A DNA stretch of 64,000 nt. It comes from Mesorhizobium sp. 113-3-3. GTDB taxonomy: Bacteria > Pseudomonadota > Alphaproteobacteria > Rhizobiales > Rhizobiaceae. Of this stretch, positions 8,796 through 17,438 are shown in pieces (positions within the stretch are counted from its first letter, which is position 1; each line of letters starts with the position of its first letter). The notes under the pieces are model-generated. The model was not told the origin of the DNA and made no database searches. It saw only the letters and a program-made list of their open reading frames with translations. Location of the stretch: the NCBI RefSeq assembly GCF_016756495.1, contig NZ_AP023243.1, positions 124,001-188,000 of the forward strand, read 5' to 3'. Position numbers and translations under genes: made by a program.

Positions 8796-10289
8796 ATGCC
8801 ACAGCGCAACGACACGGCCATATGGTCCGGCCTGTTCCGGATTTCGGCCGAATCCGGCCAAACCCTGCAGGCGCAGATCCGCCAGGCCATCGTGGCCGCC
8901 ATTCTCGACCGACAGATCGCCGCTTCGATGCCGCTTCCCTCCTGCCGCATCCTGGCCGAAAAGCTTGGCGTCGCACGCGGGACGGTGGTTCTGGCCTTCC
9001 AGCAGCTCGTCGACCAGGGTTTCCTGGTGGCGCGCGAGCGGCGCGGCCATTTCGTCAATCCCGACGTGCTGGCAACACCGGCCAAGCCGCACCAGAAGGC
9101 GCCCGACCAGGCCAATGAGATCGACTGGAAGGCACGCCGGCAGATCGCCGCCAGCGACATGCCGCCGCCGGCCAAGCACGAGAACTGGATCAAGTCGTCC
9201 TATCCCTTCGTCTACGGCCAGTTCGATCCTGCGCTGTTCCCGACCGCCGAGTGGCGCGAATGCAACCGCATGGCGCTCGCGGTGCTCGAAATCCGCAACT
9301 GGGCGTCCGACATGGTCGATCGCGACGATCCGCTGCTGATCGAGCAGATCCAGGCGCGGCTTTTGCCGCGGCGTGGCATCTTCGCCAATCCGGACGAAAT
9401 CATCGTCACGCTTGGCGCCCAGAACGCGCTCTATATGCTGGCTTCGCTGCTGATGACCAAGGGCTCGAAGGTGGCAATGGAGGATCCGGGCTACCCCGAC
9501 GCACGCTCGATCTTCCGGCTTGCCGGCGCCGACATCCAGCCGGTGCCGGTCGACCAGTCCGGCATCGTAACCTCTTCTATCCCCAATGATTCCGGCTTCG
9601 TCTTTGTCACGCCCAGCCATCATTGCCCGACCATGGTGCCGTTGTCGGCCGAGCGGCGGCAGGATCTTCTGGCGCGCGCCAACCGGCACAATCAGATCAT
9701 CATCGAGGACGGCTATGACAGCCAGCTTCTCGACGAGGCGCCGCAGCAGGCGCTGAAGAGCCTCGACCGTTCCGGCCGTGTCGTCTATGTCGGCTCGATG
9801 TCGAAGACGCTGGCTCCCGGCCTGCGGCTTGGCTACATCGTGGCCTCCGCTGGACTAATCTCGGAACTCAGGGCGCTGCGCCGCTTCATGCTGCGTCATC
9901 CGCCGGCCAACAACCAGCGCGCCGTGGCGCTCTTCCTGTCGCTCGGCCATCACGAGGCCCTGGTGCGGCGCCTGTCGAGCGCCTTCGATGAGCGGCGCAA
10001 GCGTCTGGTCCATGCGATTTCCGCTTTCCTGCCGGAGTGGCGCTCGACGGATTCGGCCGGCGGCACATCGCTCTGGCTCGAGGGGCCGCGCGGCACCGAT
10101 TCCCGCGGTTTGGCCGAGGCCGCCGCCTCGCGTAGCGTGATCATCGAGCCGGGAGACCGCTTCTTCGACCGCACCGAAAAGCCTTCGCGTTTCATGCGCC
10201 TGGGCATTTCCTCGATCGCGCTGCAGCATATCGAGCCCGGCATCCGGGAACTCGCCACCGCGGCCGGCCGCAGACCGGCAGCCGCCTGA
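8796..10289 (+). CDS. MocR/PdxR-type regulator: GntR winged helix fused to an aminotransferase-like domain
   Basis: 497 residues. Residues about 20-90 form a GntR winged helix-turn-helix (LPSCRILAEKLGVARGTVVLAFQQLVDQGFL). The rest is a fold-type I PLP-dependent aminotransferase domain, with the PLP lysine in VGSMSKTLAPGLRLGYI and the ring-stacking region IIEDGYDSQ. MocR proteins use PLP, or an amino-compound adduct with it, as effector and usually control PLP synthesis or amine and amino acid use. The ATG at 8796 is preferred because GAGGAAG lies 8 bases upstream. A terminator follows, and the next gene on the same strand is the MttB homologue, a possible target. Confidence 0.85.
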   Translation: MPQRNDTAIWSGLFRISAESGQTLQAQIRQAIVAAILDRQIAASMPLPSCRILAEKLGVARGTVVLAFQQLVDQGFLVARERRGHFVNPDVLATPAKPHQKAPDQANEIDWKARRQIAASDMPPPAKHENWIKSSYPFVYGQFDPALFPTAEWRECNRMALAVLEIRNWASDMVDRDDPLLIEQIQARLLPRRGIFANPDEIIVTLGAQNALYMLASLLMTKGSKVAMEDPGYPDARSIFRLAGADIQPVPVDQSGIVTSSIPNDSGFVFVTPSHHCPTMVPLSAERRQDLLARANRHNQIIIEDGYDSQLLDEAPQQALKSLDRSGRVVYVGSMSKTLAPGLRLGYIVASAGLISELRALRRFMLRHPPANNQRAVALFLSLGHHEALVRRLSSAFDERRKRLVHAISAFLPEWRSTDSAGGTSLWLEGPRGTDSRGLAEAAASRSVIIEPGDRFFDRTEKPSRFMRLGISSIALQHIEPGIRELATAAGRRPAAA

Positions 10290-10309
10290 TCCACCTACCC
10301 GATCCTTTG

Positions 10310-10337
10310 AACGGAGCCGCCCAATCGCGGCTCCGTT
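10310..10337 (+). terminator. Stem-loop terminator after the MocR-type gene
   Basis: An 11-bp perfect stem (10310-10320 with 10327-10337) closes the loop CCAATC, and the downstream strand is T-rich (TTTCCTTTAG). It starts about 20 bp after the stop codon. Confidence 0.75.
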
Positions 10338-10480
10338 TCCTTTAGCGCTGGCATATGCAACCAGACCGGCTGGCTCATAGTCTGTGCCAATGCCGGCGGC
10401 ATAGTCGTGGCACAAAGGGGAAGAAGCAGCCGATGGTGGACCAACCGCCGCCCTGTTTCCGAGAAAAGTGGAGTGCCTCC

Positions 10481-12070
10481 ATGTCAGTGGTTCTTGAAAA
10501 GCAGGAAGCAGCAGTGGATCAGCGCTCGCGCCGCTCCGGTGGACGCGAAGCGCGCCGTGCCATGCGGGCAGCGCCGCTCGCCGACGACATCAGGCCGGTG
10601 CGCGCCGGCCTCGAGGGCGGCAGCTACGGACCGTTGCGCGGCAACGACCAGGAGCGAATCCACGAGGCGGTGCTGACGCTGCTGGAAACGGTCGGCTTCG
10701 CCAATGCCATACCCTCCTGCATCGAGGCGCTGACCAAGGCCGGCGCCACCTATGGCGATGACGGCCGCATCCGCTTCCCGCGCGCGCTGGTGCTCGACAC
10801 CATCAAGAAGGCCGCACGCAATTTCACCCTGCACGGCCAGGACCCGAAACACGATATGGTGATCCAGGGCAAGCGCGTGCATTACGGCACGGCCGGTGCG
10901 GCCGTGCATCTGGTCGATGTCGAGAAGCGTGAATATCGCGAATCGCTGTTGCAGGACATCTATGACGCCGCCCGCATCGTCGAGGGGCTCGACAACATCC
11001 ATTTCTTCCAGCGGCCGATGGTGCCGCGCGACATTCCCGATCCGCTCGAGATGGACTTCAACACGCTCTACGCCTGCGTGATGGGCACGTCGAAGCATGT
11101 CGGCACCTCGTTCACGGTGCGCGAGAACGTGCAGCCGGCGCTGGAAATGCTCTATGCCATTGCCGGCGGCGAGGAGAATTTCCGCGCCCGGCCATTCGTG
11201 TCGAACTCCAACTGCTTCGTCGTGCCGCCGATGAAATTCGCCGAGGACGCCTGCGGCGTGCTCGAGGCCTGCGTCGAGGGCGGCATCCCGATCCTGCTTT
11301 TGTCGGCCGGACAGGCCGGCGCGACCGCGCCGGCGGCGATTGCCGGCGCCGTGGTGCAGGCCGTGGCCGAAGTGCTGGCCGGCCTGGTCTATGTCAATGC
11401 CATCAAGCCGGGACATCCGGCGATCTTCGGCACCTGGCCATTCGTGTCGGATCTGCGGACCGGCGCCATGTCGGGCGGCTCGGCCGAACAGGCGGTGCTG
11501 ACCGCGGCCTGCGCGCAGATGGCGCAGTTCTACGATCTGCCGGGCGGTTCGGCCGCCGGCATGACGGATTCGAAACTGCCCGACATCCAGTCCGGCTACG
11601 AAAAAGGCATCACCGACGTGATGGCCGGCCTGGCCGGGCTCAACCTCGTTTATGAATCGGCCGGCATGCATGCTTCGCTGCTCGGCTTCTGCCTGGAAAG
11701 CCTGATCATCGACAATGACATGCTTGGCCATTGCCTGCGCTGCGTGCGCGGCATCGAGGTGACCGACGAGGCGCTGTCGATCGACACCATCGCCGAAGTC
11801 TGCCTGAACGGGCCGGGCCACTATCTCGGCAACGAGCAGACTCTGCGGCTGATGCAAACCGAGTATTTCTACCCGGCCGTCGGCGACCGGTTTTCGCCGA
11901 AGGAATGGAACGAGAAAGGCCGGCCCGACATCCTGCAGCGCGCGATCATCGAGAAGAAGCGCATCCTTGCCGAACGCTTCCCGCGCCATGTCGCAAAACT
12001 TCTCGACGACAAATTGCGCGCCCGCTTCGGCGACATGATCAAGCTGCCGCGCGCCAATATGGGCGGGTAG
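10481..12070 (+). CDS. Trimethylamine methyltransferase (MttB) family protein, non-pyrrolysine type
   Basis: 529 residues of the MttB superfamily, with the family pattern through LLETVGFANAIPSCIEALTKAGA, the barrel segment FVSNSNCFVVPPMKFAEDA, and the glycine-rich GGSAAGMTDSKLPDIQSGYEKG. The frame is fully open with no internal amber codon, so it is not a pyrrolysine enzyme; characterised non-pyrrolysine relatives demethylate quaternary amines such as glycine betaine onto a corrinoid protein. The substrate here is unknown and no corrinoid protein gene is visible nearby. The ATG at 10481 was chosen for GGAGTG at about -10 and family start; the frame is open further upstream. Confidence 0.8.
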   Translation: MSVVLEKQEAAVDQRSRRSGGREARRAMRAAPLADDIRPVRAGLEGGSYGPLRGNDQERIHEAVLTLLETVGFANAIPSCIEALTKAGATYGDDGRIRFPRALVLDTIKKAARNFTLHGQDPKHDMVIQGKRVHYGTAGAAVHLVDVEKREYRESLLQDIYDAARIVEGLDNIHFFQRPMVPRDIPDPLEMDFNTLYACVMGTSKHVGTSFTVRENVQPALEMLYAIAGGEENFRARPFVSNSNCFVVPPMKFAEDACGVLEACVEGGIPILLLSAGQAGATAPAAIAGAVVQAVAEVLAGLVYVNAIKPGHPAIFGTWPFVSDLRTGAMSGGSAEQAVLTAACAQMAQFYDLPGGSAAGMTDSKLPDIQSGYEKGITDVMAGLAGLNLVYESAGMHASLLGFCLESLIIDNDMLGHCLRCVRGIEVTDEALSIDTIAEVCLNGPGHYLGNEQTLRLMQTEYFYPAVGDRFSPKEWNEKGRPDILQRAIIEKKRILAERFPRHVAKLLDDKLRARFGDMIKLPRANMGG

Positions 12071-12088
12071 CGCCTCGCCTTACAAAAG

Positions 12089-12487
12089 TCAGTCCGCGCT
12101 AAGCCCGTAACGCTCGACGACCTCGGCGCTGATAAGCTTGGCGTGCAGAGCCATCAAGACGATCTGCGCGTCGAAACTGTCACCGTCTTCCACCGCGGTC
12201 TCGATCCGGCGTTCGACGTCCTGACGCTGCTGTGGGCCTTGCGCGCTTTCGAAGGTTTCCGGACCGGCAATGCAATAGCTGAACAGCCGCGCCACGTCCG
12301 GATAAGCCGCCGCGGGCGGCTCGTCGGGCCAGCGATCCTTCATCAGATTGACGATTGTGAGTTTCACGCCCTCCGGCACGAGGGCGGGATGCAGGTCGGC
12401 GCCGCGCAAGGCGGCATCAAGTTGCCGCAGATCGCCCGAGCGTCCGAACATGCCGAGGAAGCCGAGGGAAGAGCGTCGTTGCGCCAT
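12089..12487 (-). CDS. Small protein of unknown function downstream of chrA
   Basis: 132 residues, not recognised. It starts MAQRRSSLGFLGMFGRSGD and shows no signal peptide, membrane helix or metal motif. The middle (LVPEGVKLTIVNLMKDRW) and the C-terminal half (acidic, helical, ending VVERYGLSAD) look like a small soluble globular protein. It lies 65 bp after chrA on the same strand and may be co-transcribed with chrBA, which would suggest a link to chromate or sulfate stress, but nothing in the sequence shows a function. It converges with the MttB-family gene, 18 bp away. Confidence 0.65.
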   Translation of the reverse strand: MAQRRSSLGFLGMFGRSGDLRQLDAALRGADLHPALVPEGVKLTIVNLMKDRWPDEPPAAAYPDVARLFSYCIAGPETFESAQGPQQRQDVERRIETAVEDGDSFDAQIVLMALHAKLISAEVVERYGLSAD

Positions 12488-12552
12488 AATGTTCCAATCC
12501 GTTTCCAACCACTTAAGCGGTAGGCAAGCGGAATACAAAGGCAGGCGAAGAT

Positions 12553-13944
12553 CTAGCCACCAACCGCCAGCAGCAAGACACCGGCAAGGGCCGATCCGGC
12601 AAGGGTCGGCAGCATGCCGATCTTGAGCTTCAGGATGGCGATCATCGCGGCCAGGGAAAGCAACGCCGCACGCCAGTCGATCGAGGAAAGCACCGGCACA
12701 TTCATGCCGAGGCTCACTGCGTGCACCTCGCGGAAAACGACGTGCAAGGCAAACCACAAAGCGAGATTCATGATGACGCCGACAACAGCGGCGGTGATCG
12801 CGCCGAGCGCGGCCGACAAGGCCCTGTTGCCGCGCAGGGCCTCGATATAGGGCGCGCCGAGGAATATCCAGAAGAAGCACGGCGTGAAGGTCACCCACAG
12901 GGTCAGCAGCGATCCGAGCGATCCGGCGAGCAACGGGTTGAGTGACCCGGCGTGACGGAAAGCGGCGATGAAGCCGACAAACTGCAACACCAGGATGAGC
13001 GGGCCGGGCGTGGTCTCGGCAAGCCCGAGACCATCGACCATTTCACCGGGAGCCAGCCAGCCGAAGGACTGGACGGCTGCCTGCGCGACATAGGCCAGCA
13101 CCGCATAGGCGCCGCCGAAGGTGACGACCGCCATCAGGCTGAAGAACCGGCCGATCTCGGTCCACACACTGGCGGAGCCGGTGAACCACCAGATCAGCAG
13201 AACCGGTCCGAGCCAGATCGGCAGCCAGATCGCGACGGTGCGCGGCGCATGCCATCTGGTCGGTTTGACATGGGTCAGTTCGCCGCGCTCGAACATCAGG
13301 TCGACCGCTCCCTTGACGTCGGCAATCTCGTCCTTGCCATGCGCGGAGCCGGAAAACAGGCCCGGAGCGACGCGGTCCCCCAGCCATCCCGTCAGGCCGG
13401 CGAGCAGGATGATCAACGGAAACGGCACATTCAATGCATAGATGGCGATGAAGGCCGCGACCGCGATCAGCACCATTGCCTGGTTTTTCAGGGCGCGCCG
13501 CCCGATGCGGATCACCGCCTCGATGACGATGGCAAGCACCGCCGCCTTCACTCCGAGGAAAAGCGCCTCGACGAGCGGCATGTCGCCATAGACGACGTAG
13601 AGGCTGCTCAGGATCAGCATGACGAGCGCGCCGGGCAGGACGAACAGGATGCCGGCGACAAGGCCGCCGACGGTCCTGTGCAGCAGCCAGCCGATATAGA
13701 TGGCGAGTTGCTGGGCCTCCGGGCCAGGCAAAAGCATGCAATAGTTCAACGCATGCAGGAAACGCTGTTCGCCGATCCAGCGCCGTTCCTCGACCAGTTC
13801 CCTGTGCATCAGGGCGATCTGCCCGGCCGGCCCGCCGAAGCTGAGCAGTCCGATCTTCGCCCAGACCTTCACGGCTTCGGCAAAGGTCGGCGCCGCCGGC
13901 GCCTCGACGTTCCCCGATTTGTGTGCAGGCGAAACGGCGCTCAT
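12553..13944 (-). CDS. chrA: Chromate transporter ChrA
   Basis: 463 residues with two homologous CHR domains: the N-terminal copy begins KIGLLSFGGPAGQIALMHRELV, and the C-terminal copy contains FFSLMAVVTFGGAYAVLAYVAQ. About ten to twelve hydrophobic helices are visible. Long-chain ChrA proteins expel chromate across the inner membrane and confer resistance. The ATG at 13944 overlaps the chrB stop as ATGA, so translation is coupled. The two-domain architecture is the standard proteobacterial form. Confidence 0.95.
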   Translation of the reverse strand: MSAVSPAHKSGNVEAPAAPTFAEAVKVWAKIGLLSFGGPAGQIALMHRELVEERRWIGEQRFLHALNYCMLLPGPEAQQLAIYIGWLLHRTVGGLVAGILFVLPGALVMLILSSLYVVYGDMPLVEALFLGVKAAVLAIVIEAVIRIGRRALKNQAMVLIAVAAFIAIYALNVPFPLIILLAGLTGWLGDRVAPGLFSGSAHGKDEIADVKGAVDLMFERGELTHVKPTRWHAPRTVAIWLPIWLGPVLLIWWFTGSASVWTEIGRFFSLMAVVTFGGAYAVLAYVAQAAVQSFGWLAPGEMVDGLGLAETTPGPLILVLQFVGFIAAFRHAGSLNPLLAGSLGSLLTLWVTFTPCFFWIFLGAPYIEALRGNRALSAALGAITAAVVGVIMNLALWFALHVVFREVHAVSLGMNVPVLSSIDWRAALLSLAAMIAILKLKIGMLPTLAGSALAGVLLLAVGG

Positions 13945-14759
13945 GACGGTTTCCCCACGCTGGGCCAATTGTGTGTCTCCTCGGTGGCGTCGCGGCACCA
14001 GCGGAAGAATGCATCGTAGAGCAGCATGCCTGCTTCCAGCTGTTCCAGGTCGTCGCGAAACATCCGCGACAGGCCAAGCGAGGCCGCCAGGAAGCCGGCG
14101 GCCTGGGGCACCAGATCGAGATTTGCGGTGTCGGCCGCGCGCACGATCGCGGCAAGGCGATCGAGCGCTGTGGATTCCAGCCCGAACTCCTCCATCATCG
14201 CGTCGAAGGTGCAGCGCTCGCCGCGATGGCTCCAGAACACTTTGTCGATGTCGAACGGCACGGCCTGAAAGCGATCGGCGACAGCGGGCACTTCGGCTGC
14301 CTCGACAAACAGGAAGACCGCATGAGGATCGACGAAACGCCGGATCAGCCACGGGCAAGCGATGCGGTCGACCTTCGGGCGCGCCCGCGTCACCCACACC
14401 GTGCGGCCCTTTTCATCGCGGGGCGGCAATTTTTCAGTGCGAACCAAGAGCCCACCTGCCTCGCGCCAAGCTTCGAAGCCGCCTTCCAGGGATTCGGCTG
14501 ATATTCCCTCATGGCGCAGCCATGCGGCGACACCTTGCGAGAGTTTCAGGCCTTTCTGGCAGACGACCGCTACCGGCTTGCCGGCGAAATCGGGCGCCCA
14601 GGTCGAAACGGTTTTGAAATCGCGCCGGCATGAGGCCGGCAGCAGGCGAGGGTCGGCGCCGAAATCCTCATCGATGCGAACATCGATGATGGCCGGGGCT
14701 CCCGGCAGGCCGACCAGACGGGACAGTTGCGATACGGTGATAGCGGTTGTTGACGGCAT
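13941..14759 (-). CDS. chrB: ChrB chromate resistance protein with N-terminal rhodanese domain
   Basis: 272 residues. An N-terminal rhodanese-like domain (about 10-110, active-site Cys in VVCQKGLKLS) is joined to the ChrB C-terminal domain (RPKVDRIACPWLIRRFVDPHAVFLF onward). Classical ChrB is a chromate-sensing regulator of chrA. This version, with rhodanese in place of the usual N-terminus, may instead act in sulfur handling or chromate reduction. The ATG at 14759 is used because AGGAGG lies 8 bases upstream, whereas an upstream GTG would overlap that site. It is first in the chrB-chrA unit. Confidence 0.88.
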   Translation of the reverse strand: MPSTTAITVSQLSRLVGLPGAPAIIDVRIDEDFGADPRLLPASCRRDFKTVSTWAPDFAGKPVAVVCQKGLKLSQGVAAWLRHEGISAESLEGGFEAWREAGGLLVRTEKLPPRDEKGRTVWVTRARPKVDRIACPWLIRRFVDPHAVFLFVEAAEVPAVADRFQAVPFDIDKVFWSHRGERCTFDAMMEEFGLESTALDRLAAIVRAADTANLDLVPQAAGFLAASLGLSRMFRDDLEQLEAGMLLYDAFFRWCRDATEETHNWPSVGKPS

Positions 14760-14919
14760 GGCGTCCACCTCCTGATAGAGAAGCCTGGACGCGAACGTTG
14801 GGCTGACGCCTCACGGGGTCGTCGCGATGCACCCCTTGTGATGATCGTGGATTTGTTGCGCGCGCTTGTCAAGGACGATAGCCGGTCTCGACTGCCGCCA
14901 GAACGCTACACGCCAAACG

Positions 14920-14957
14920 AAAAAAGCGACTGGCGGTCCGATTGCACGGGCCGCCAG
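14920..14957 (-). terminator. Intrinsic terminator of the sugar-acid dehydratase gene
   Basis: Read on the minus strand, a 10-bp stem with one mismatch (14948-14957 with 14930-14939) is followed within a few bases by a run of six T (14920-14925). It lies about 60 bp after the dehydratase stop and insulates chrB from it. Confidence 0.85.
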
Positions 14958-14987
14958 CCGCCGATCCAACATCAGTGATTGCCGCCA

Positions 14988-15031
14988 GGAATAATCGATG
15001 ACTATCCCTTGGAATAATCAATGATTGTCCC
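14988..15031. repeat. 23-bp-period tandem duplication at the 3' end of the dehydratase gene
   Basis: Two 21-bp near-copies, at 14988-15008 and 15011-15031, share GGAATAATC plus GATGA/AATGA and end in TCCC. The second copy spans the dehydratase stop codon and its last three codons, so the gene end has been duplicated just beyond its stop. Confidence 0.7.
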
Positions 15032-16823
15032 GGGGCACGCCCCTGGTGTGCGCGACATCCTGGTATTTAACCGCCGGCTTCAGCACCATGCCCTGGTCGA
15101 ACTGGTCAACCATGCCGCGCTGGATTTCCTGCCAGGGCGTCTGGTGCTGCGGATAGTGGTAGCCGCCATTGCCCTGCAGCGCCGCGCGCCGCTTGGCGAT
15201 CTCGTCGTCGCTGACCAGGATGTTGGCGGTGCCCTTGTTCAGGTCGATGCGGACGCGGTCGCCTGTCTTGAGCAGCGCCAGCCCGCCGCCTATTGCCGCT
15301 TCCGGCGAGGCGTTCAGGATCGACGGCGAGCCCGACGTGCCCGACTGGCGGCCGTCACCGATACAGGCCAGCGCATGGATGCCCTTCTTGATGAGATAGG
15401 CCGGCGGCTGCATGTTGACGACCTCTGCACCGCCGGGATAACCGACCGGGCCGGCGCCGCGCATGAACAGGATGGTGTGTTCGTCGATGCCTTGCGCCGG
15501 ATCGTCGATGCGGGCGTGGTAATCCTCGGGCCCGTCGAAGACCATGGCGTTGCCTTCGAAAGCTTCCGGGTCCTTCGGGTTGGAGAGATAGCGCTCGCGG
15601 AATTCCGGCGAAATGCCGCTGGTCTTCATGATCGCCGAATCGAACAGATTGCCGCTGAGGTTGATGAAGCCGGCATTGACCTTCAGCGGCTTGTCGACGC
15701 TACGGATGACGTCGGCGTTTTCGACGACCGCCGCCTTGCAATTGTCGCCGATCGACTTGCCATTAACGGTCAGGGCATCCGGATGCGGCAGCAGCCCACC
15801 CTTCATCAGCTCGGCCACCACGGCCGGCACACCGCCGGCGTGATGGTAATCCTCGCCGAGATACTCGCCCGTGGGCTGCAGGTTGACGATGAGCGGCACT
15901 TTGAGGCCGATCTCCTGCCAGTCGTCATTGTCGAGCGGCACGCCGAGATGGCGGGCAATGGCGTTGAGATGGATCGGAGCGTTGGTCGAGCCGCCGATCG
16001 CCGAATTGACGACGATGGCGTTCTCGAAGGCCTTGCGCGTCATGATGTCGGAGGGCTTCAAGTCCTCATGCACCATGTCGACGATGCGCTTGCCGGTCTC
16101 GTAGGCGATCTGCCCGCGTTCGCGGTAAGGGGCGGGAATGGCGGCGGAGCCCGGAAGCTGCATGCCGAGCGCCTCGGCCAGTGAATTCATCGTGGTGGCG
16201 GTGCCCATCGTGTTGCAGTAGCCGGTGGAGGGCGCCGAGGAGGCAACGATGTCCATGAACTCGTCATAGTCGATCTCGCCGGCCGACAGGCGCTGGCGCG
16301 ATTCCCAGACGATGGTGCCGGAGCCGGTGCGCTTGCCCTTGTGCCAGCCGTTGAGCATCGGGCCGACCGACAGCGCGATGGCCGGAATGTTGACGGTGGC
16401 CGCCGCCATCAGCAGCGCCGGCGTCGTCTTGTCGCAACCGATGGTCAGCACGACGCCGTCGAGCGGATAACCATAGAGCACCTCGACGAGGCCGAGATAG
16501 GCCAGGTTGCGGTCGAGTGCCGCGGTCGGGCGCTTGCCGGTCTCCTGGATCGGATGGCACGGAAATTCGAAAGGTATGCCGCCCATCGAGACGATGCCTT
16601 CGCGCACACGCTTGGCGAGCTCGATATGGTGGCGGTTGCACGGCGACAGATCCGAGCCGGTCTGGGCGATGCCGATCAGCGGCTTGCCCGACATCAGTTC
16701 GGCACGCGTCAGCCCGTAATTCAGGTAGCGCTCGAGATAGAGCGCCGTCATGCCGGGATTGTCAGGGTTGTCGAACCACTCCTGCGAGCGGAATTTTTTC
16801 TTCTTGGTGGGGGCGCCGGCCAT
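15018..16823 (-). CDS. IlvD/Edd-family sugar-acid dehydratase (xylonate/arabinonate dehydratase type)
   Basis: 601 residues. The start [20 protein letters not shown], the segments [26 protein letters not shown] and [13 protein letters not shown] (cluster-ligand cysteines), and the end PWQEIQRG to VKYQDVA follow the layout of Caulobacter xylonate dehydratase and Rhizobium L-arabinonate dehydratase more closely than that of IlvD. It should remove water from an aldonic acid to give a 2-keto-3-deoxy acid. The exact sugar cannot be told from sequence. The ATG at 16823 has GGAG 6 bases upstream. The promoter holds a GntR-like operator, and a terminator follows the gene. Confidence 0.85.
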   Translation of the reverse strand: MAGAPTKKKKFRSQEWFDNPDNPGMTALYLERYLNYGLTRAELMSGKPLIGIAQTGSDLSPCNRHHIELAKRVREGIVSMGGIPFEFPCHPIQETGKRPTAALDRNLAYLGLVEVLYGYPLDGVVLTIGCDKTTPALLMAAATVNIPAIALSVGPMLNGWHKGKRTGSGTIVWESRQRLSAGEIDYDEFMDIVASSAPSTGYCNTMGTATTMNSLAEALGMQLPGSAAIPAPYRERGQIAYETGKRIVDMVHEDLKPSDIMTRKAFENAIVVNSAIGGSTNAPIHLNAIARHLGVPLDNDDWQEIGLKVPLIVNLQPTGEYLGEDYHHAGGVPAVVAELMKGGLLPHPDALTVNGKSIGDNCKAAVVENADVIRSVDKPLKVNAGFINLSGNLFDSAIMKTSGISPEFRERYLSNPKDPEAFEGNAMVFDGPEDYHARIDDPAQGIDEHTILFMRGAGPVGYPGGAEVVNMQPPAYLIKKGIHALACIGDGRQSGTSGSPSILNASPEAAIGGGLALLKTGDRVRIDLNKGTANILVSDDEIAKRRAALQGNGGYHYPQHQTPWQEIQRGMVDQFDQGMVLKPAVKYQDVAHTRGVPRDNH

Positions 16824-16837
16824 CACGGTCTCCGTAT

Positions 16838-16860
16838 TTGTATGACAAATCGATATGACA
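16838..16860. promoter_or_regulatory. Putative GntR-type operator upstream of the sugar-acid dehydratase
   Basis: TTGTATGACAA (16838-16848) is a TTGT-N3-ACAA palindrome of the kind bound by FCD-type GntR regulators of sugar-acid genes. The word TATGACA recurs in direct orientation 13 bp away (16854-16860). It lies 15-37 bp upstream of the dehydratase start. No GntR gene is adjacent, so the regulator would be encoded elsewhere. Confidence 0.5.
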
Positions 16861-16972
16861 ACGCGTCAATGCAAGCAAGGGGCACGCGCGTTCCCAACCC
16901 GCACTTTGGTGCGATAGACACAACAGCGCCCCTGCGCTAGGGCTTCGTACCATTGTTTCCGGGAGGTTCTTG

Positions 16973-17422
16973 ATGGCTTTGGTGATCGAAGGCGAGGAAC
17001 GCATTGCCGCACCCCTGCAAAAAGTCTGGGAAGCACTGAACGATCCCGAGGTTTTGAAGGCGACCATTCCCGGATGCCAGAGCCTGGACATGAAGTCGCC
17101 GACCGAGATGGCGGCCACCGTGGTGGTGAAAATCGGCCCGATCAAGGCGACCTTCAACGGCGAGGTGACGCTGAAAAACCTCAAGCCGCCGCATTCCTAC
17201 ACCATCCACGGCGAAGGCAAAGGCGGCATTGCCGGCTTTGCCAAGGGTGGCGCCGATGTGACGCTGACCGAGGATGGAGCGGATGCCACGATCCTGAAAT
17301 ACGCGGCCAAGGCCGAAGTTGGCGGCAAGATCGCCCAGCTCGGCAGCCGGCTGATCGAGTCGACCTCGAAGAAACTGGCCGGACAGTTCTTTTCCAGCTT
17401 CGGCGAGAAGGTCGGCGGCTGA
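16973..17422 (+). CDS. CoxG-like SRPBCC protein
   Basis: 149 residues of the carbon monoxide dehydrogenase subunit G (CoxG) family, an SRPBCC/START-like fold. The start (EGEERIAAPLQKVWEALNDPEVLKA, then IPGCQSL) and the later GGKIAQLGSRLI and FFSSF are typical. CoxG proteins act around CO dehydrogenase maturation or membrane attachment, but standalone copies like this, with no coxSML genes nearby, have no settled role. GGGAGG at 16961 supports the ATG at 16973; it is divergent from the dehydratase. Confidence 0.85.
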   Translation: MALVIEGEERIAAPLQKVWEALNDPEVLKATIPGCQSLDMKSPTEMAATVVVKIGPIKATFNGEVTLKNLKPPHSYTIHGEGKGGIAGFAKGGADVTLTEDGADATILKYAAKAEVGGKIAQLGSRLIESTSKKLAGQFFSSFGEKVGG

Positions 17423-17438
17423 CCGTTGCGCTGCGGGT

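Noticed and set aside
10481..12070. Pyrrolysine-containing trimethylamine methyltransferase
   Set aside because: The frame is open without any in-frame amber codon, and no pyl genes are present, so it is the non-pyrrolysine type.
16973..17422. Part of a carbon monoxide dehydrogenase cluster
   Set aside because: Only a CoxG-like protein is present; no coxS, coxM, coxL or coxD genes are nearby, so no CO oxidation claim is made.
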